Positions 5,254 through 7,633 of a stretch of DNA of 7,633 bases are shown in pieces. Every line of letters starts with the position of its first letter. Position 1 is the first letter of the stretch. The stretch lies in the NCBI GenBank assembly GCA_009777135.1, contig WRMM01000082.1:1-7633 (forward strand), written 5' to 3'. Made by a program: the position numbers and the translations under genes. Below the pieces are notes generated by a model, which searched no databases, was not told the DNA's origin, and saw only the letters and a list, made by a program, of their open reading frames with translations. This DNA comes from Candidatus Fibrimonadales bacterium. GTDB lineage: Bacteria; Fibrobacterota; Fibrobacteria; Fibrobacterales; Fibrobacteraceae.

Positions 5254-6192
5254 ATGAAAACGATGAAAATTCAAATATTAGCCGTTTTAGCTTGCGCTGC
5301 AAGTCTATTTGCTCAAGAAGCTCCTGCCCCTGAGGCGCCAGCTGAGTCTAAAATCTCATGCCGCGCAGCTTTTGACAACGTGAAAAACATCTACCCGCGC
5401 GATGCCGCTGCAAGCCGCTTGCACGCTGTTGTAGAAGCAAGAATTCGCATGCTGGAAGATATTCCAAAAGAAAACCGCAGAGGTTCTCAGTATAATACTG
5501 AATTAGGAAACTGCGATTTGGCTGTGGAACTTTTCAAAATGCAGCTTGACAAAGTTGCTCTGAGCAAAAATTTAGATTCCATAAACAAAAGCAATATAGC
5601 TACCCAAAAATCGCTCTCCTTGGTTAAAGATTCCTTGATAGATCTGTGGTCAAGCGATGCTCAAGGTGCAAGGTCTTTGAATGCCGCTTTGAGCGCTGAA
5701 CGCAACCGATTGGAACATATGAACCGTGAAAAAGCCAGAGAGCTTGCAATAAAGGATTCTTTGCTCGCTGTACAAAAAGCTGAGGCAGAGAAAAGACTGG
5801 AAGCATTGCGCAGCCAAGCGATAAATGTTTACAAGGATGCAAGAGGCACAATCCTTTCTATGAGCGATATTCTGTTTGAAACCGGAAAGGCAGACTTGAA
5901 GCATGAGCTAAAGGAAAATTTAGCGGCAATTGGCGCGATTCTCCAAAGCTTGCTAACTGAATCCAAAGTTACTGTGGAAGGGCATACCGACGATAGAGGC
6001 TCTGCAGATTTCAATCAGAAACTTAGCGAGCAGAGAGCCAACGCAGTTATGTTATACCTGGTAGAAAGGGGCATTGACAGCAATCGCTTGGAAGCTGTTG
6101 GCCACGGATTGACAAGACCTGTGGCGGACAACAGCACCGATGAAGGCCGCGCAAAAAACCGCAGAGTTGAACTTGTTATAAAAGACAATTAA
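5254..6192 (+). CDS. OmpA-domain periplasmic peptidoglycan-binding protein
   Basis: A 312-residue exported protein. Residues 1-20 are a signal peptide with likely cleavage SLFA|QEAP, followed by a short Ala/Pro-rich stretch (21-31). Residues about 35-100 form a domain I do not recognise, with two Cys (36 and 87) that could form a disulfide. Residues about 105-195 are heptad-like and charged, probably a coiled coil. Residues about 200-312 are an OmpA C-terminal domain, with VEGHTDDRGSADFNQKLSEQRA at 241-262 and GRAKNRRVEL at 298-307. Asp246 and Arg261 sit at the positions that hold diaminopimelate in OmpA-family proteins. There is no N-terminal beta-barrel, so it is not a classical porin-type OmpA. 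It is co-transcribed with the lipoprotein, whose stop codon overlaps its GGAGG, suggesting a joint role tethering the outer membrane to peptidoglycan. Confidence 0.92.
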   Translation: MKTMKIQILAVLACAASLFAQEAPAPEAPAESKISCRAAFDNVKNIYPRDAAASRLHAVVEARIRMLEDIPKENRRGSQYNTELGNCDLAVELFKMQLDKVALSKNLDSINKSNIATQKSLSLVKDSLIDLWSSDAQGARSLNAALSAERNRLEHMNREKARELAIKDSLLAVQKAEAEKRLEALRSQAINVYKDARGTILSMSDILFETGKADLKHELKENLAAIGAILQSLLTESKVTVEGHTDDRGSADFNQKLSEQRANAVMLYLVERGIDSNRLEAVGHGLTRPVADNSTDEGRAKNRRVELVIKDN

Positions 6193-6194
6193 AA

Positions 6195-6198
6195 AGGA
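6195..6198 (+). promoter_or_regulatory. Ribosome binding site deciding the thrC TTG start
   Basis: AGGA within AAAAAGGA lies 7 bases before the TTG at 6206. The ATG at 6198-6200 shares the last A of this site and opens only a three-codon frame ending in TGA at 6207-6209, so it is not the start. An in-frame TAA at 6179-6181 and the lack of any in-frame ATG before codon 126 leave TTG as the best start. Confidence 0.75.
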
Positions 6199-6205
6199 TG
6201 GCGAA

Positions 6206-7531
6206 TTGAATTTTCATGCTGAGTTTAAAAACATAAGCGGCGAAGATACCTATCCTTTGTCGCAAGTTGTTTACAGAGGCAATGATGGTTCGCTTTTGGA
6301 AGTGAGCCATAGCCGCTCAGCATGGAAGTTCCGCTCGCCTGCCGAATGGAAAAATCTTTTTCAAAGCCGTCGCTCTAGTTTTGCGCACGCTGATTTAAGC
6401 GGCGTGTGGAGCAAGCGCGAGCTTGTTTTGCCGGAGCTTCCAGTAGAGGATATCGTAACGCTTCAAGAAGGCTGGAGCCCGCTTTTCAATGCGCAGAAAT
6501 TGGCTAAGGAAATAAACTTGGAAAGTTTGCATGTCAAGCTTTGCGGAAATTCGCACACAGGCAGTTTCAAAGATTTGGGCATGACCGTTTTGGTTAGCCA
6601 AGTTAATCATTTAATAAAAAACAAAGCGCCTATAAAAGCCGTTGCCTGCGCAAGCACAGGCGATACTTCTGCCGCTCTTTCTGCATATTGCGCAAGAGCC
6701 GGAATCCCAAGCATTGTATTTTTGCCAGCAGGCAAAATTTCCGTTGCGCAGCTTGTGCAGCCAATTGCAAACGGCAGCATTGTTTTGGCGCTTGACACCG
6801 ATTTTGACGGCTGCATGAAAATTGTGCAAGAAGTGACTGCAGACAAAAGCATTTATTTGGCAAATTCCATGAATAGCCTTCGCATTGAGGGCCAAAAAAC
6901 AATTAGCTACGAGCTTTGCCAAGAACTAGGCTGGGCTTTGCCAAACACCATTATTATCCCGGGCGGCAATTTGGGCAATGTGAGCGCATTGACAAAAGGC
7001 ATTGATGATTTGCTTGCTTTGGGAATTATAGAAAAGAAGCCTCGCATAATAGTTGCTCAGGCAGAAAACGCAAATCCATTTTATTTGGCATATAAAAGAA
7101 ATTTTGACAAATTAGAAGCTGTGCAGGCAAAGAAAACGCTTGCAAGCGCAATTCAAATAGGCAATCCGGTTAGCTATCCAAAAGCAGAGTCTGCAATTAA
7201 AAACTACAACGGACTTGTTGAACAGGTTTCAGAGCAAGAGCTGGCTGATGCCGCTCACCGAGCCGATAAAATAGGCCTTTATTGCTGCCCGCACACGGGC
7301 GTTGCATTGGGCGCATTGTTTAAGCTGCGTGAAAAAGGCGTTATTTCTGGCGATGAATCTGTTGTTGTTATTAGCACTGCGCATGGTTTGAAATTTTCTG
7401 AATTTAAAGCAGGCTATCATGAGCAGAAATTGGAGGGAATCGCTCCGAAATATGCGAATGCAATTCATTATTTGCCGGCAAATGCGGAAGCGGTGAGAGA
7501 TGCGTTGAAGCCTTTTATTGTCTATGCTTAA
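6206..7531 (+). CDS. thrC: Threonine synthase, plant-like PLP enzyme
   Basis: Last step of threonine synthesis: PLP-dependent conversion of O-phosphohomoserine to threonine and phosphate. The 441 residues include an N-terminal segment (YRGNDGSLLEV at 23-33, GVWSKRELVLPE at 66-77), the PLP lysine K122 in HTGSFKDLGMT (117-127), CASTGDTSAALSAYC (148-162), the PLP-phosphate loop GGNLGN (253-258) and STAHGLKF (390-397). Segments such as LGMTVLVSQVN, IPSIVFLPA.KIS.AQLVQPIANG and CPHTGVAL are nearly those of plant chloroplast threonine synthase, not the E. coli type. Plant enzymes are activated by S-adenosylmethionine; whether this one is cannot be seen. Start is TTG with AGGA 7 bases upstream; the next in-frame ATG is codon 126, past the PLP lysine. 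It lies 13 bp after the OmpA-domain gene, apparently in its operon, with no terminator before the tRNA. Confidence 0.95.
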   Translation: MNFHAEFKNISGEDTYPLSQVVYRGNDGSLLEVSHSRSAWKFRSPAEWKNLFQSRRSSFAHADLSGVWSKRELVLPELPVEDIVTLQEGWSPLFNAQKLAKEINLESLHVKLCGNSHTGSFKDLGMTVLVSQVNHLIKNKAPIKAVACASTGDTSAALSAYCARAGIPSIVFLPAGKISVAQLVQPIANGSIVLALDTDFDGCMKIVQEVTADKSIYLANSMNSLRIEGQKTISYELCQELGWALPNTIIIPGGNLGNVSALTKGIDDLLALGIIEKKPRIIVAQAENANPFYLAYKRNFDKLEAVQAKKTLASAIQIGNPVSYPKAESAIKNYNGLVEQVSEQELADAAHRADKIGLYCCPHTGVALGALFKLREKGVISGDESVVVISTAHGLKFSEFKAGYHEQKLEGIAPKYANAIHYLPANAEAVRDALKPFIVYA

Positions 7532-7539
7532 CTGTCGCA

Positions 7540-7613
7540 TCGGAATAGCGGGATTCGAACCCACGGCCTTCTGCTCCCGAAGCAGACACTCTACCAGGCT
7601 GAGCTATATTCCG
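7540..7613 (-). tRNA. tRNA-Pro (anticodon CGG)
   Basis: On the minus strand the 74 bases fold as a full cloverleaf: acceptor stem CGGAATA/TATTCCG (7 perfect pairs), D-arm GCTC...GAGT, anticodon stem TCTGC/GCAGA with loop TTCGGGA (anticodon CGG, reading CCG proline codons), a 5-base variable loop, and T-arm GTGGG-TTCGAAT-CCCGC. The C1 start and TTCGGGA loop are typical of tRNA-Pro. The discriminator is A; the 3' CCA is not encoded (the next bases are TGC), so it must be added by nucleotidyltransferase. It converges on thrC with an 8-bp gap. Confidence 0.97.
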
Positions 7614-7626
7614 GAATGAGTGGTAG

Positions 7627-7632
7627 AATATA
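7627..7632 (-). promoter_or_regulatory. Candidate -10 box (CTATATT) for tRNA-Pro
   Basis: On the minus strand CTATATT covers 7633-7627, 13 bp upstream of the mature 5' end of the tRNA. A start 6-8 bp downstream leaves a leader of about six bases for RNase P. The window ends here, so the -35 region is not visible. Confidence 0.45.
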
Positions 7633-7633
7633 G

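Noticed and set aside
6198..6209. ATG-GCG-AAT-TGA mini-frame overlapping the thrC start
   Set aside because: The ATG overlaps the AGGA itself, leaving no spacing for initiation; it is most likely incidental.
1..7633. Defence, phage, transposon or CRISPR system
   Set aside because: No transposase, integrase, nuclease cassette, spaced repeats or inverted terminal repeats seen; the content is housekeeping genes apart from the truncated DUF4143 ATPase.

Overview
The window reads as a compact, gene-dense stretch of a moderately AT-rich Gram-negative bacterial chromosome, with almost every base in a gene and mostly housekeeping content. Several things suggest a Fibrobacter-like organism (Fibrobacterota): a small lipoprotein paired with a periplasmic OmpA-domain protein, a plant-like threonine synthase, and a repeated CTATATT box in front of genes. 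This assignment comes from remembered family features, not a search, and is moderate at best.

Layout. Positions 1-189 hold the C-terminal end of a DUF4143-type AAA ATPase. A 90-bp gap follows, with G-runs and two candidate -10 boxes, then an HU-family DNA-binding protein (280-630, +). A minus-strand block runs from 4748 down to 560: an ABC-F ATPase, prmC (release-factor glutamine methyltransferase), a LOG-family nucleotide hydrolase, a 52-residue Trm112-like protein and ung (uracil-DNA glycosylase). Its genes overlap by 29 bp (abcF/prmC), 4 bp (prmC/LOG) and 4 bp (Trm112-like/ung). A 38-bp gap with its own -10 box splits it into two units. The 3' end of ung overlaps the HU gene tail to tail by 71 bp.

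A divergent promoter region (about 4749-4851) starts a plus-strand unit: lipoprotein (4852-5244), OmpA-domain protein (5254-6192) and threonine synthase (6206-7531), with gaps of 9 and 13 bp and no visible terminator. A tRNA-Pro(CGG) gene (7540-7613, minus) converges on thrC with only 8 bp between them.

How the genes fit together. ABC-F, PrmC and Trm112-like all belong to families tied to the ribosome or translation. In eukaryotes and archaea, Trm112 is the obligate partner of the PrmC counterpart Mtq2, so finding both here is the most suggestive functional link. The lipoprotein and OmpA-domain protein probably work together at the outer membrane and peptidoglycan. Threonine synthase looks like a metabolic passenger in that operon. 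I see no mobile element, CRISPR array, defence system or clearly new multi-gene system. The points worth a second look are the Trm112/PrmC linkage, apparently leaderless starts behind CTATATT boxes, an HU tail encoded entirely opposite ung, and the plant-like threonine synthase.
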